A stretch of DNA of 64,000 nt from BJHQ01 sp964654285. GTDB lineage: Bacteria > Planctomycetota > UBA11346. Shown piece by piece: positions 42,173 through 51,029 of this stretch. Under the pieces are notes generated by a model. It was not told the DNA's origin and ran no database searches. It saw only the letters and a program-made list of their open reading frames with translations. The translations under genes were made by a program, and so were the position numbers. Position 1 is the first letter of the stretch. Every line of letters begins with the position of its first letter. The stretch covers positions 186,001-250,000 of the forward strand of contig CAZZJC010000001.1 in the NCBI GenBank assembly GCA_964654285.1. Reading direction: 5' to 3'.

Positions 42173-43804
42173 TCAGCCGAGATCGCGCGTCGCCTTGCGG
42201 ATGATCGTGGTCGCGCGCACGTCGCCCTGCTTTTCGCAGAGCGCCGCCGCCTGGTCGAAGAACTGCTTGGCGGAGTCGCGTCGGCCGAGCAGGCCGTGCG
42301 CGTTGCCGATGCCGACCAGGACCTTGGCGTGGATCTTCTCTTCCGGTTCGAGGTCGAGGTCCTTGAGGGCGGTCTCGAACTGGGCGAGCGCGGCCTCGCC
42401 CTCGCGCAGCGCGAGATGGCACGAGCCGATCTGGTAGCGCAGCTTCGCCCGGTCGTCGGGCTGGCGGTCGCCGAGACCCGCCAGCGCGCCGCTGAGGAAC
42501 CCGATCGCCTCCTGGAACTGCCCGCGCTTGGCCAGCAGCACGCCGAGCGAATGCTGGGCGCGGATGCGTTCGGAGCGGTCCTCGGGCCGGGTGCAGACGC
42601 CGACCAGCCGGCGCAGGTGCGCCTCGGCCTCGCCCAGGGCGCCGCGTTCCTGCTGGATCTCGGCCATGGTGCCGAGCACCTTGAGCTGGTCGCTGCGGTC
42701 GCCGAGGACTTTCAGGATGTCGACCCAGCGCTGCATGATCGCCAGGGCCTGTTCGTGCTCGCCGAGCGAACGGTGCAGGTTCGCGAGCGCCGACAGGGCC
42801 TGCTCCATGTGGGCGGGGTTGTTGTGCGCCTCGGCGGCGGCGAGCGACTGTTCGAAGGCGGCGCGCGCGGGCGCGGCGCGGCCGGCGCGCGCCTGGGCGG
42901 CGCCGATCAGGTAGAGCGTGCGCGAGACGCCGTCGTGGTCGTCGACGGAACGGCACAGGTCGAGCGCGCGCTGGTAGCGCTCGATCGCCTGGTCGAGCTG
43001 GCCGCGCTTGACCTCGACCATGCCGACCCGGCGCAGGGTCTGCGCCTCCAGCATCGCATTGCCGGCCTGGCGGTGCAGGACCAGGCAGCGTTCGTGCAGG
43101 GCGATGGCGGCGGCGTGGTCGCCGCGGTCGCGCTGCATGTCGGCGAAGCGTGCCAGGGTCTCGCCGGCCTCGAAGCCGCGGCCGAGCTCCTGCGAGATCG
43201 CGGCCGAGGTCTCGTAGTTCTCGCCCGCCTCCTGCGGCCGGTCGGCGATGGCGTGGGCGGCGCCCATCAGCTCATGCACCAGGGCGCGCTGGATGCCCTT
43301 CTTGAACGCGGTGAAGATCGCGAGGGCGCGCGTGAGCGTGGTCAAGGCCGGTTCGGCCTCGCGCCGCGCGATCAGGCAGCGTGCGAGATCGACCAGGCAG
43401 AACGCGATCTGGACGTGGTCGTTGCGCTCCTCCGCGAGCTCGACCGCGCGTCTGAGCAGGCGCAGGGCTTGATCGAGATCGCCCTGTTCGACCCAGGCCG
43501 CACCGGCCAGGCCGGCCGCCTCGCCGGCGTTCTTGGCGTCGCGCGCCGCCTCGAAGACGCGCAGGGCGTCGCCGAAGACCTGGCCCGCGTCGGCGTGGTT
43601 GCCGGCCTTGGCGTGCAGACGGCCGAGATCCATCAGGCATTCGGCGCGCCGGGTCGGCCAGCCGGCCTTCTCGAAGGCTTCGGCGGCGGCGCGGAAATGC
43701 GGCACCCCGGCGGCGAGCGCGGCGCCGGTCTTCTGCTCCAGGATGAGCAGGCCCAGGCGGCGCTCGGTCTGCGCGACTTCCTCGTGCTGCTGCTGGTCGG
43801 TCAT
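42173..43804 (-). CDS. TPR repeat protein
   Basis: 543 residues from ATG 43804 (MTDQQQHEEVAQTERR). Almost the whole protein is tetratricopeptide repeats, about twelve, with the W-LG-Y-A-F-A-P pattern (for example CLMDLGRLHAKAGNHADAGQVFGDAL, TLRRVGMVEVKRGQLDQAIERYQRAL, IGSCHLALREGEAALAQFETAL). No signal peptide, so a cytoplasmic scaffold. No catalytic or DNA-binding domain is visible. Partner unknown. A 106-base gap separates it from the AraC gene on the same strand. Confidence 0.9.
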   Translation of the reverse strand: MTDQQQHEEVAQTERRLGLLILEQKTGAALAAGVPHFRAAAEAFEKAGWPTRRAECLMDLGRLHAKAGNHADAGQVFGDALRVFEAARDAKNAGEAAGLAGAAWVEQGDLDQALRLLRRAVELAEERNDHVQIAFCLVDLARCLIARREAEPALTTLTRALAIFTAFKKGIQRALVHELMGAAHAIADRPQEAGENYETSAAISQELGRGFEAGETLARFADMQRDRGDHAAAIALHERCLVLHRQAGNAMLEAQTLRRVGMVEVKRGQLDQAIERYQRALDLCRSVDDHDGVSRTLYLIGAAQARAGRAAPARAAFEQSLAAAEAHNNPAHMEQALSALANLHRSLGEHEQALAIMQRWVDILKVLGDRSDQLKVLGTMAEIQQERGALGEAEAHLRRLVGVCTRPEDRSERIRAQHSLGVLLAKRGQFQEAIGFLSGALAGLGDRQPDDRAKLRYQIGSCHLALREGEAALAQFETALKDLDLEPEEKIHAKVLVGIGNAHGLLGRRDSAKQFFDQAAALCEKQGDVRATTIIRKATRDLG

Positions 43805-43910
43805 GGCGGCTCCCGGAATGCGGTGCCGGAGCATGGCCGATCCGGCCGGCAAGTCATCCGGCAAGCCAGCCCCGCGAGGGGCGGTGTCGGGGGCACGGCG
43901 CCGGGAACGT

Positions 43911-44813
43911 TCAGGAGGCGTCGCGCGCGAGCGGGATGATGCGGCCGTCGTCCCGTGCCCCGCAATAGCGGGCGCGGAACCGGCGCGGGCTCTGGCCGAC
44001 GCAGCGGGCGAAGACCCGCGACAGGTGCTGGCTGGAGGCGAAGCCGAAATCCGCGGCCAGGTTGGTGATCGGCAGGTCGGTGCTGGCGAGGGCGTGCTTG
44101 ATCCCGGCGATGCGCGCCGCGAGCAGGTACTGGTGCGGGGTCTGGCCGACCTCGCGACCGAAGCGCGTGCAGAGGTGCTTGGGGCCGAGGCCGGTGCCGG
44201 CCGCGAGCTCGGCCAGGGTCCAGCGCCGGCCCGGCGCGGCGTCGATGCGCGAGCGCACCAGGGCCACCGCGCGGTGCTCGGGTCGCAGGTTTGCGGGCTC
44301 CGGTTCGACCGCCCATTCGAGACCAGCCAGGACGATGGCATCGAGCGCGATGGCCAGGGCGAGGTCGCGCCGGGCGCTGGCGCGGGTCACCGCCGAGGAG
44401 AGCAGGCCGAAGGGTGCGCGCAGCGCCTCGGCCGGGCCGGTATGGAAGCGCGGGCGCGCGCGTTGCGCCAGCGGCGTCAGATCGGGGTGCCGCAGAGCGA
44501 GCCAGCCGTCGAGGTCGATGATGGCGAAGATGAAGTGGTGGCGCACGCCCTCAACCCCGGCGAGGCGGTGCTCGAGGCCGGGCGGGACGAGATAGGCGTG
44601 GCCGGGTTCGAGCGTCACGGTGCGCCGGCGATCCTGCCAACGGGTGCTGCCGTCGAGCTGCAGGTAGATCTCCCAGGCGTCGTGCGCGTGCCATGAGATG
44701 TCGTTGCGCGAGGTCAGCCATTCGTCCCCCAGCGCCTGCAGCCAGGGCAGGGCTGGTGCGGGACGCTGGACGTGGAAGCCGGCGAGCCCATGGCAGGCGG
44801 AGAGGGGGATCAT
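43911..44813 (-). CDS. AraC-family transcriptional regulator
   Basis: 300 residues. N-terminal cupin sensor (ISWHAHDAWEIYLQLDG, LEPGHAYLVPPGLEHRL) and C-terminal double helix-turn-helix (LAELAAGTGLGPKHLCTRFGREVG, ITNLAADFGFASSQHLSRVFARCVG). Divergent from the desaturase gene across 93 bases, which it may control. No good ribosome site is seen before its ATG. Confidence 0.92.
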   Translation of the reverse strand: MIPLSACHGLAGFHVQRPAPALPWLQALGDEWLTSRNDISWHAHDAWEIYLQLDGSTRWQDRRRTVTLEPGHAYLVPPGLEHRLAGVEGVRHHFIFAIIDLDGWLALRHPDLTPLAQRARPRFHTGPAEALRAPFGLLSSAVTRASARRDLALAIALDAIVLAGLEWAVEPEPANLRPEHRAVALVRSRIDAAPGRRWTLAELAAGTGLGPKHLCTRFGREVGQTPHQYLLAARIAGIKHALASTDLPITNLAADFGFASSQHLSRVFARCVGQSPRRFRARYCGARDDGRIIPLARDAS

Positions 44814-44906
44814 GCGGAATTTTTTGTACGAACCGGATCATTCTGGACAAGAAAACCCTGGCTGAGCTGATACAGTGCGACGCGAATCTTCCGCCTGGGA
44901 ACCATC

Positions 44907-45956
44907 ATGACCGAAACTCCCTCCCAACCCGTTGCGCCTGCCGCGCCCACCGCGATCCGCTGGTACCACAGCCCGGTATCGCGCGAGGACCTGCGCGACC
45001 TCCTGCGCCGCGATGATCGCCTGGCCTGGGCCCAGACCCTGGGCTTCCTCCTCCTGCTCTCCGGCACCGGGGCGGCGGTCATGCTCGCGGGATTCGCCGG
45101 GGTGTGGTGGGCGGTGCCGCTATTGCTGCTGGTGCACGGCACCTGCACGCATTTCCTCATCAACGCCGTGCATGAGCTCGGCCACGAGACGGTGTTTTCC
45201 AGCCGGCGGCTCAACCGGTTCTTCGCCGCGCTCTTCGCCTTCCCGGGCTGGATCAACCATCTCCACTTCGACGCCAGCCATGCCCGGCACCACCGCTACA
45301 CCCTCTACCAGCCTGACGATCTGGAGGTGGTCGTCCCCATCCGCCTGACCCTGCGCGATTTCCTGCGCATCGCCGTGGTGGACTGGAAGCACCCGTGGGA
45401 GGAGTTCTTCAAGGCGCTGCGCTACGCGCGCGGCGGCTTCATCGGGCCATGGAACGCCACGATCTTCCCCGCCGACAAGCCTGCGGACCGCGTCCCGGTG
45501 ATGCGCTGGGCACGCTTCCTGGTCGTCGGCCATCTGCTGATCCTGGCCGCCTCCGCAGCCCTCGCCTGGTACCACCACCCGGCCTGGCTGCTGCTGCCGC
45601 TGGTGGTGAGCTTCCCGAACGTATGGGGCGGCTGGCTCCAGTGGCTCTGCAACAATCCCCAGCATGCCGGCATGGAGGACCGCGTCCCCGATGCGCGCCG
45701 CTGCTGCCGCACCATCCTCCTCAACCCGGCGCTGCAGTTCCTGTACTGGCACATGAACTACCACATCGAGCACCACATGTTCGCCGCCGTGCCCTGCTAC
45801 CACCTCGGACGGCTGCATCGGCTGATCCGTTCCGACCTGCCGACCTGCCCGGTCGGCCTCGTCGCGACCTGGCGCGAGATCCTCGCCATCCAGCGCCGCC
45901 AGGAGGCGGATCCGCTCTGGCGGCCGCAGGTCGTCCTGCCGGCGGCCACCGCCTGA
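44907..45956 (+). CDS. Membrane fatty acid desaturase-family protein
   Basis: 349 residues, four or more membrane helices. All three His clusters of the di-iron desaturase/hydroxylase superfamily are present: HELGH (in INAVHELGHETVF), HARHH (DASHARHHRY) and HIEHH (MNYHIEHHMFA). Catalyses O2-dependent desaturation or hydroxylation of a lipid at the cytoplasmic face of the inner membrane; the exact substrate is open. Divergent from an AraC regulator. Followed by a HupE-like gene 63 bases on. Confidence 0.92.
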   Translation: MTETPSQPVAPAAPTAIRWYHSPVSREDLRDLLRRDDRLAWAQTLGFLLLLSGTGAAVMLAGFAGVWWAVPLLLLVHGTCTHFLINAVHELGHETVFSSRRLNRFFAALFAFPGWINHLHFDASHARHHRYTLYQPDDLEVVVPIRLTLRDFLRIAVVDWKHPWEEFFKALRYARGGFIGPWNATIFPADKPADRVPVMRWARFLVVGHLLILAASAALAWYHHPAWLLLPLVVSFPNVWGGWLQWLCNNPQHAGMEDRVPDARRCCRTILLNPALQFLYWHMNYHIEHHMFAAVPCYHLGRLHRLIRSDLPTCPVGLVATWREILAIQRRQEADPLWRPQVVLPAATA

Positions 45957-46019
45957 TCCGGGTCGAAGCGGTGCGCGGTGCAGCATTGCCGTGCAGGGGC
46001 TGCGGCTAGCCTGCCGGCT

Positions 46020-46613
46020 ATGAAAAAGATCCTCGCCCCCGCCGCCATCCTCCTCGCCACCGCGCCGGTGCTGCTCGGACATCCCGGTCACGCAGAGACC
46101 GGCGCCGCTGCCGGGGCCGTGCATCCCCTCCACGGTCTCGACCACCTCCTGGCGATGCTCGCGGTCGGCCTGATGGGCCTGCGCTGCGCCAGCGGGCCGG
46201 TCGGCAACCGGCATGCGCTCTGGCTGGTGCCGGCGACCTTCATGGCCGCGATGGCCGCCGGTTCCGGCCTCGGCCTCGCCGGCGTGCCGATGCCGGGCGT
46301 CGAATGGGGCATCGCGCTCTCGGTGCTGGTGTTCGGCGCGATCGTCGCGCTCGGCACCGCGCCGCGCACCTGGGTCGCCTGCCTGGTCGCGGGCGCGTTC
46401 GCCCTGCTGCACGGCCACGCCCACATCGCCGAGATGACCGGCACCAGCGTCCTGGCGTATATGGGCGGCTTCCTGGCCACCACGGGCCTGCTGCATGCTG
46501 GCGGCGTCCTCGCCGGCTGGTGGATCGTCCGCGCCTGGAGCACCGGCATCGTCCGCCTGGCCGGGGCCGGCGTGGCCCTTGCCAGCGTCAGCTTGTTCGC
46601 CGCCCTGTTGTAG
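46020..46613 (+). CDS. HupE/UreJ family protein
   Basis: 197 residues. Signal sequence (MKKILAPAAILLATAPVLLG), then HPGHAETG and the family motif HPLHGLDHLLAMLAVGLMG, with further His in ALLHGHAHIAEM. Six membrane helices. The family transports or retains Ni/Co for hydrogenase and urease, but no such enzymes are nearby, so the metal role here is an inference. Closed by a strong terminator. Confidence 0.9.
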   Translation: MKKILAPAAILLATAPVLLGHPGHAETGAAAGAVHPLHGLDHLLAMLAVGLMGLRCASGPVGNRHALWLVPATFMAAMAAGSGLGLAGVPMPGVEWGIALSVLVFGAIVALGTAPRTWVACLVAGAFALLHGHAHIAEMTGTSVLAYMGGFLATTGLLHAGGVLAGWWIVRAWSTGIVRLAGAGVALASVSLFAALL

Positions 46614-46636
46614 CCGCGCACGCCGCCATCGGCATG

Positions 46637-46677
46637 AAACGACAAAACGCACGGTTATACCGTGCGTTTTGTCGTTT
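46637..46677. terminator. Strong bidirectional terminator
   Basis: A perfect 19-base stem (46637-46655 with 46659-46677) around a TAT loop; the arm reads AAACGACAAAACGCACGGT. It lies between the HupE-like gene and the tRNA-Leu gene, which face each other, and can stop transcription from both. Confidence 0.85.
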
Positions 46678-46683
46678 GCGTCG

Positions 46684-46767
46684 TGCCCGGGACAGGACTC
46701 GAACCTGCACGCTTTTGAGGGCGCTAGGACCTGAACCTAGTGCGTCTGCCAATTCCGCCACCCGGGC
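46684..46767 (-). tRNA. tRNA-Leu (CAG)
   Basis: 84 bases with acceptor GCCCGGG / CCCGGGC, anticodon arm CTAGG-TTCAGGT-CCTAG (anticodon CAG), a long class II variable arm, and T loop TTCGAGT. Discriminator A; no encoded CCA. The terminator lies seven bases beyond its 3' end. Confidence 0.95.
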
Positions 46768-46860
46768 TGGACGGCGAGGCGCGGAAGCTAGGGTCACTTC
46801 CATGATGATCAAGCGGATGTCTGCCGGCAGGGGGCGGCGGTCGCCCGGATGGGGACGGCC

Positions 46861-47643
46861 ATGCGGCTGAAGCCCCCGGGCGCGCTGGTGCACGCGATCG
46901 CCTGGGGCCTGACCCGGTCGCTGACCTTCCACACCTACGGCGTGGCCAACCTGCGCCGCGCGGTGACGATGTCGCCCACCGGTTCCATCGTCGCGTGCCT
47001 GTGGCACCAGAGCCTCTTCGCCGCGATCGGCGGCAATGCCGCCATGACCCGGCGCGGCATCCGCGTCGCCGCGCTCGCCAGCCTGTCCGGCGACGGCGCC
47101 ATCATCGCGGACTATCTTCAGCGCATCGGCATCCGCCCGATCCGGGGTTCGTCGGCGCGCGGCGGCGCGCGCGCGGCCAAGGAGCTGATGCAGGCCATCG
47201 ACGAGGGCTGGCTGCTCGCGATCGCCCTCGACGGCCCGCGCGGCCCGTGGAAGGAGGCCAAGACGGGGCCCCTTGAACTCGCCCGCCGCCATCGTCTGCC
47301 GGTGCTGCCGGTCGCCGCCCGCGCCACGCGCGAACTCTGCTTCAAGCGTTCGTGGGACCGTTTCCGCCTGCCCCTGCCGCGCGCCCACGTCGCGTTGTGC
47401 TACGGTGAACCCTACCTGCTGCCCGAGGCCGAACCCGACGCCGCCGAACTGGAACGCCGCCGCAGCAGCCTGGCCGCCCAGATCAACGGCCTGGAGGCCT
47501 TCGCGTCGCGCCTGGCCGGACGGCGCGACCTCGGTCCGCCCGCGCACGCGTTGGCGTGGATGCACGCCGCAGAACGGTCGCAGCCGGAACCCAGGCCTGG
47601 GGTGGCGTCGTCCCCTGCTGACGCAGCATCCGCGCATGGCTGA
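46861..47643 (+). CDS. DUF374 lysophospholipid acyltransferase-like protein
   Basis: 260 residues from ATG 46861 (GGGGA seven bases upstream); an ATG at 46849 is possible. DUF374 features: VACLWHQSLFAAIGG, ALASLSGDGAIIADYLQRIGIRPIRGSSARGGARAAKEL and LAIALDGPRGPWKEAKTGPLELARR. These match the acyltransferase fold with the GDG and DGPRGP substrate motifs. In other Gram-negatives such proteins act in lipid A or phospholipid remodelling at the inner membrane. Its last eight bases overlap the next gene. Confidence 0.88.
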   Translation: MRLKPPGALVHAIAWGLTRSLTFHTYGVANLRRAVTMSPTGSIVACLWHQSLFAAIGGNAAMTRRGIRVAALASLSGDGAIIADYLQRIGIRPIRGSSARGGARAAKELMQAIDEGWLLAIALDGPRGPWKEAKTGPLELARRHRLPVLPVAARATRELCFKRSWDRFRLPLPRAHVALCYGEPYLLPEAEPDAAELERRRSSLAAQINGLEAFASRLAGRRDLGPPAHALAWMHAAERSQPEPRPGVASSPADAASAHG

Positions 47644-49165
47644 TCGCACTCCGATCGATCACGATCACCCCCGGTCCCGCTTCCGCTGGAGCCTGGTCAG
47701 CATCGCGTGGACCATCTTCGCCATCCTGCTCGCCACGGTGATCGCCGCCGTCATCACCCGCGCGATCCTGATGGAGCGCTACCAGGCCGAACTCGCCCAG
47801 GTCCGCGCCGAGATCAAGGCCGCCGGCCTGCCCACCACGATCGAGGAGATCATCCCCAAGCCGGTGCCCGAGGCCGAGGACGCGGCGCCGCTCTGGTACC
47901 AGGTGTTCGGGATCATGACGGCGGGGACGTTTTCGACCGCGAAGCGGGCGCGGATCACCACGGCCAAATCGATCGAGGCGATGCTGGAGGATTCCTACGA
48001 TACTGCCGATAAATCAAATAAACGTTCGCGAAAGGATTTGCCGACACCCGAGGAAGCAGTACTTTTTCTTGCGCGCCAGGATGCTGTCAGCGAATTGTGG
48101 AGTTTGGCCGCCGAGGCGTCGCGTCGGCCGTATTGCCGATTTCAGCGGGAGTGGTCAGCGGGGGCCTATGCCCGCATGCCAGAATTGACCCATATGCTTT
48201 CCTTGGGAAAGCTACTGATATGGCGTGCGCATTGCCAGTTTGCGCTAAACCAGGATGAAGCGGCATTGCAGACCTTGGCTATCTTGGCCGGTGCAGCTCG
48301 ACATTTCCGTCAGGGGCCATTGACGACCTCTTCATTGATCGGAAGAGGCCTGGATGGGATGGTTGTTGGCGAGATTCAACGGATCCTTGCGATTCGGTTG
48401 ATGCGGATTCCAAGTGAAGCACGCGCGTCCGTCCTGCCTCTTGTCGATAATCGAGAGAATCTCGTACTGATGTGCGATGGGGAGCGCATCCTATCAGGAG
48501 GATGGTTGTTCGAGCAACTTGAGAACGGCAAAGCGGATCTTTCAGATGTTGTCAAGATGTCAGACATGCTTGGAGGAGGATCCGCTGGTAGTTGGTGGAA
48601 TACGGCGGTGTGGTGGGTGCGTGATTCTTGGTTCGGCACACCGTTCATCGTCCACGATCATGCGGCCTTCCTGACCATGATGACCCAATCCAGGAAGGAG
48701 ATCCAAGAAACAGGATCCTGGCCCGGTGTTAATCTTGATCAGCAAAGCGGAACCTCTGTTTCCACCTCAGTTTCTCACCTTTGTTGTGGGAATGGGGTAT
48801 CCCCCATGTGCCTAACTCCAGTCACCACCGTGCTTTCTTCAGGTTGGAACTTTGTTACTCGGCCTGATAGGGAATTGTTACTCCTAGATATTCAATGCCG
48901 TTTCTCCCTGGCCCTGACTGAGGTGGCCCAACGCGACGGCCAATACCCAAACGATCCCCAGGTTGCCGGCATCCCCATCCCACCCGGCCTGACCTACACC
49001 CGCGACGGCGATCGTGCGATCGTCGGTTTCGACGCCGACATGGCCAAGCAATGCAGCATCCCGCCGATGAGCCTGGTTCCGGAAACCGACAAGGCGAAGG
49101 AATCCCAGCGCAAACGCTTCCTCTGGTACCTCGCCGCCCCGAACCAGGGGAGGTCCTCCCCGTAG
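47636..49165 (+). CDS. Membrane-anchored protein of unknown function
   Basis: 509 residues from ATG 47636, overlapping the DUF374 gene by eight bases. One membrane helix near the N-terminus (WSLVSIAWTIFAILLATVIAAVITRAI), then a periplasmic helical region. The segment EDAAPLWYQVFGIM resembles the ENAAPLY motif of uncharacterised PVC-group proteins. No known domain. Bases about 47990-48900 are clearly less GC-rich than both ends, with common A/T third positions, unlike neighbouring genes. Probably cotranscribed with DUF374. Confidence 0.75.
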   Translation: MADRTPIDHDHPRSRFRWSLVSIAWTIFAILLATVIAAVITRAILMERYQAELAQVRAEIKAAGLPTTIEEIIPKPVPEAEDAAPLWYQVFGIMTAGTFSTAKRARITTAKSIEAMLEDSYDTADKSNKRSRKDLPTPEEAVLFLARQDAVSELWSLAAEASRRPYCRFQREWSAGAYARMPELTHMLSLGKLLIWRAHCQFALNQDEAALQTLAILAGAARHFRQGPLTTSSLIGRGLDGMVVGEIQRILAIRLMRIPSEARASVLPLVDNRENLVLMCDGERILSGGWLFEQLENGKADLSDVVKMSDMLGGGSAGSWWNTAVWWVRDSWFGTPFIVHDHAAFLTMMTQSRKEIQETGSWPGVNLDQQSGTSVSTSVSHLCCGNGVSPMCLTPVTTVLSSGWNFVTRPDRELLLLDIQCRFSLALTEVAQRDGQYPNDPQVAGIPIPPGLTYTRDGDRAIVGFDADMAKQCSIPPMSLVPETDKAKESQRKRFLWYLAAPNQGRSSP

Positions 49166-49206
49166 CATCGGCTTTAACGGCCGTCGTTTCGCTGCGTTTT
49201 GTCCGG

Positions 49207-49227
49207 GCCAGCTCAAGCCGGCGCTAC
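49207..49227. repeat. REP-like partial copy at GT2 3' end
   Basis: GCCAGC-TCAA-GCCGGC followed by GCTAC. On the minus strand this reads GTAGC-GCCGGC..., the same leader and first hairpin as the copy after trxB. The TAG in it is the stop of the glycosyltransferase gene, as at miaA. The second hairpin is missing. Confidence 0.65.
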
Positions 49228-49955
49228 CCCCGCAGCAGCCGGTACTTCCGCGACGCGTAGCGCGCCGAGGCCAGGCTCCAGCGCCAGCCGTCGATGCCGC
49301 TCAGGATGTAGCCGCGTGCCAGCCATTCGCGCAGGAAGGCGCCGATCGCAGCGCAAGGCGGTTTCCAGGCGGCGGCGCGTTTGCCGGCGGCGCGGGCGGT
49401 CTCGGCCCAGGTCGCGGCGTAGCGCTCGTGGCGGCGGGCGCAGTCGTCCCAGTCACGGTAGGTCAGGTGCTCGATCACGCCGTCGAGGCGGCCGACCGGG
49501 CCGTCGCTCTGCACGGATTCATGCACCCTGACCGGGCTGAAGCGGGCGCGGCGGCGGTCGTAGAGCCGGACCTGGAGATCCCAGCCCCACGGCCAGTGCC
49601 TGAGCGCCCGGCCGCCGACGTAGTTGCGTCGGCGCACGGTGTAGGCCGCGTAATCCGGCGTATCGCCAAGCGCCGCGATGGCGGCGGCCAATGCGGGATC
49701 GACGCGTTCATCCGCATCGAGGTTGAAGATCCAGTCGTTGCGGGCGATGGTGGCGGCGCGGTTCTTGTGCGGACCGAATCCCTGCCAGGGCTCGTTTGCG
49801 ACCACCGCCCCGGCAGCACGGGCCAGGTCAGGCGTCGCGTCGGTCGAACCGGAATCCAGCAGCACGATCTCATCCGCCCACGCGACGCTCGCCAGCGCCG
49901 CCGGCAGGCGCTCGGCCTCGTTCAGGGCGATGATGGTCACGGTCACGCGCGGCAT
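49224..49955 (-). CDS. Glycosyltransferase family 2, LPS core type
   Basis: 243 residues from ATG 49955. GT-A fold: VTVTIIALNEAERLPAALASVAWADEIVLLDSGSTDAT, then the metal-binding FNLDADERV. The family pattern GFGPHKNRA and DYAAYTVRRRNYVGGRALRHWPWGWDLQVRLYDR matches WaaE/KdtX-like enzymes that add a sugar to the LPS core. No signal or membrane helix. The gene ends inside a REP-like repeat. Divergent from the phosphatase gene. Confidence 0.92.
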   Translation of the reverse strand: MPRVTVTIIALNEAERLPAALASVAWADEIVLLDSGSTDATPDLARAAGAVVANEPWQGFGPHKNRAATIARNDWIFNLDADERVDPALAAAIAALGDTPDYAAYTVRRRNYVGGRALRHWPWGWDLQVRLYDRRRARFSPVRVHESVQSDGPVGRLDGVIEHLTYRDWDDCARRHERYAATWAETARAAGKRAAAWKPPCAAIGAFLREWLARGYILSGIDGWRWSLASARYASRKYRLLRG

Positions 49956-50066
49956 GGGCCGGAACGACACCGGCGCGCCACGCGAAGTCCAGGGATCGTT
50001 CCCGCCGCAGGGCTGCTCATGGCCGGCGTCGCTCCCTGGCGGCGAAGCTCCGTGCTGGCGGCGCTG

Positions 50067-50113
50067 CTTGTCGGCAGAGCTCCTTGTCGGCAGAGCTCCT
50101 TGTCGGCAGAGCC
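50067..50113. repeat. Three 16-base tandem repeats
   Basis: CTTGTCGGCAGAGCTC occurs at 50067-50082 and 50083-50098, and a third copy runs CTTGTCGGCAGAGCC at 50099-50113. They lie 20 bases before the ATG at 50133, in the gap between divergent genes. Copy number would be prone to slippage and could affect promoter spacing. Confidence 0.85.
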
Positions 50114-50132
50114 GGAGCGCGACAATCCCGCC

Positions 50133-50969
50133 ATGTCCGAAATGCGCGCCTTCGTGGTCGAGCTAGCCAAGCACGGTGGGAGGATCGCCCGCGACCACTT
50201 CCGCCACGTCGCGGAAAAGGACGTGCGGGCCAAGGGTTCGCGCGATTACGTCAGCCACGTCGACCACCTGGTGCAGGATGCCATCGCCGCGCGCATCCGC
50301 GCCCGCTACCCGTCGCACCAGATCCTGGGCGAGGAAGGCGAGCACGACGAGGACGCCGACCGCTGGTCGGCCGAGCGCCCGCTCTGGATCATCGACCCCA
50401 TCGACGGCACCAGCAACTTCATCCACGGCCTGCCCGCCTACACGGTGTCGATCGCCTACTGTATCGGCGGCGAACCGGTCGACGGCGTGGTCTATGACCC
50501 GTCGCGCGACGAATGCTTCATCGGCGAACGCGGCGTCGGGGTGTGGCTGAACGACCAGCGCATGCAGACCTCCGGCCTGACCGATCTCTCGCGCGCCCTG
50601 GTGGCGATCTCGCTGCCATTCCGCTTCCCCGAGGTCATGGACGACGCCTTCACCGTGATCAGCCGCCTGTCCCGCCGCTGGGATGACCACCGCCGCAGCG
50701 GCAGCGCCGCGCTGGATCTCGCCTGGACCGCGATCGGCCGCATCGACGCCTACTTTGAAATCGGCATCCACGCCTGGGACACCGCCGCCGGCGAACTGCT
50801 GGTGCGCTGCGCCGGTGGTGTCGCCACCGATTTCACCGGCGCGACCGGCGGCCTGACCGGCCGGCGCTCCATCGTCGCCGCCGCAAGCCCGGCGCTGCAC
50901 GCCGAACTGCTCGCGGGTGTGCAACCCCTCACCCCCTGGCTGCAACGCCCGCCGTTCGCCGTTGGGTGA
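50133..50969 (+). CDS. Inositol monophosphatase family protein
   Basis: 278 residues from ATG 50133. Metal-dependent sugar-phosphatase superfamily: metal ligands in ILGEEGEHDED, DPIDGTSNFIHGLPAY (D-x-DGT signature) and the second Asp site AWDTAAGELLVRCAGG. Likely hydrolyses an inositol or sugar phosphate, possibly 3'-phosphoadenosine phosphates; not distinguishable here. Follows the 16-base tandem repeats. Confidence 0.93.
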   Translation: MSEMRAFVVELAKHGGRIARDHFRHVAEKDVRAKGSRDYVSHVDHLVQDAIAARIRARYPSHQILGEEGEHDEDADRWSAERPLWIIDPIDGTSNFIHGLPAYTVSIAYCIGGEPVDGVVYDPSRDECFIGERGVGVWLNDQRMQTSGLTDLSRALVAISLPFRFPEVMDDAFTVISRLSRRWDDHRRSGSAALDLAWTAIGRIDAYFEIGIHAWDTAAGELLVRCAGGVATDFTGATGGLTGRRSIVAAASPALHAELLAGVQPLTPWLQRPPFAVG

Positions 50970-50982
50970 ACTTCCTGGGAAC

Positions 50983-51023
50983 GCCGGCGTCTCGCCGGCT
51001 CGAGAATGCCGGCTGAAGCCGGC
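50983..51023. repeat. REP-like double hairpin at Gfo gene 3' end
   Basis: GCCGGCG-TCT-CGCCGGC (50983-50999) then GCCGGC-TGAA-GCCGGC (51008-51023), followed by GCGCTGCGTTA in which the TTA is the Gfo stop codon read on the minus strand. Lies between convergent genes and belongs to the family seen at 10.6 kb. Confidence 0.7.
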
Positions 51024-51029
51024 GCTGCG

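Noticed and set aside
47273..47635. Longer N-terminus for the membrane-anchored protein
   Set aside because: The upstream frame lies inside the DUF374 gene and is Arg/Pro/Ala-rich. The ATG at 47636 precedes a proper membrane anchor.
50005..50113. CRISPR-like direct repeats
   Set aside because: The 16-base units are in direct contact without spacers, and there are no cas genes.
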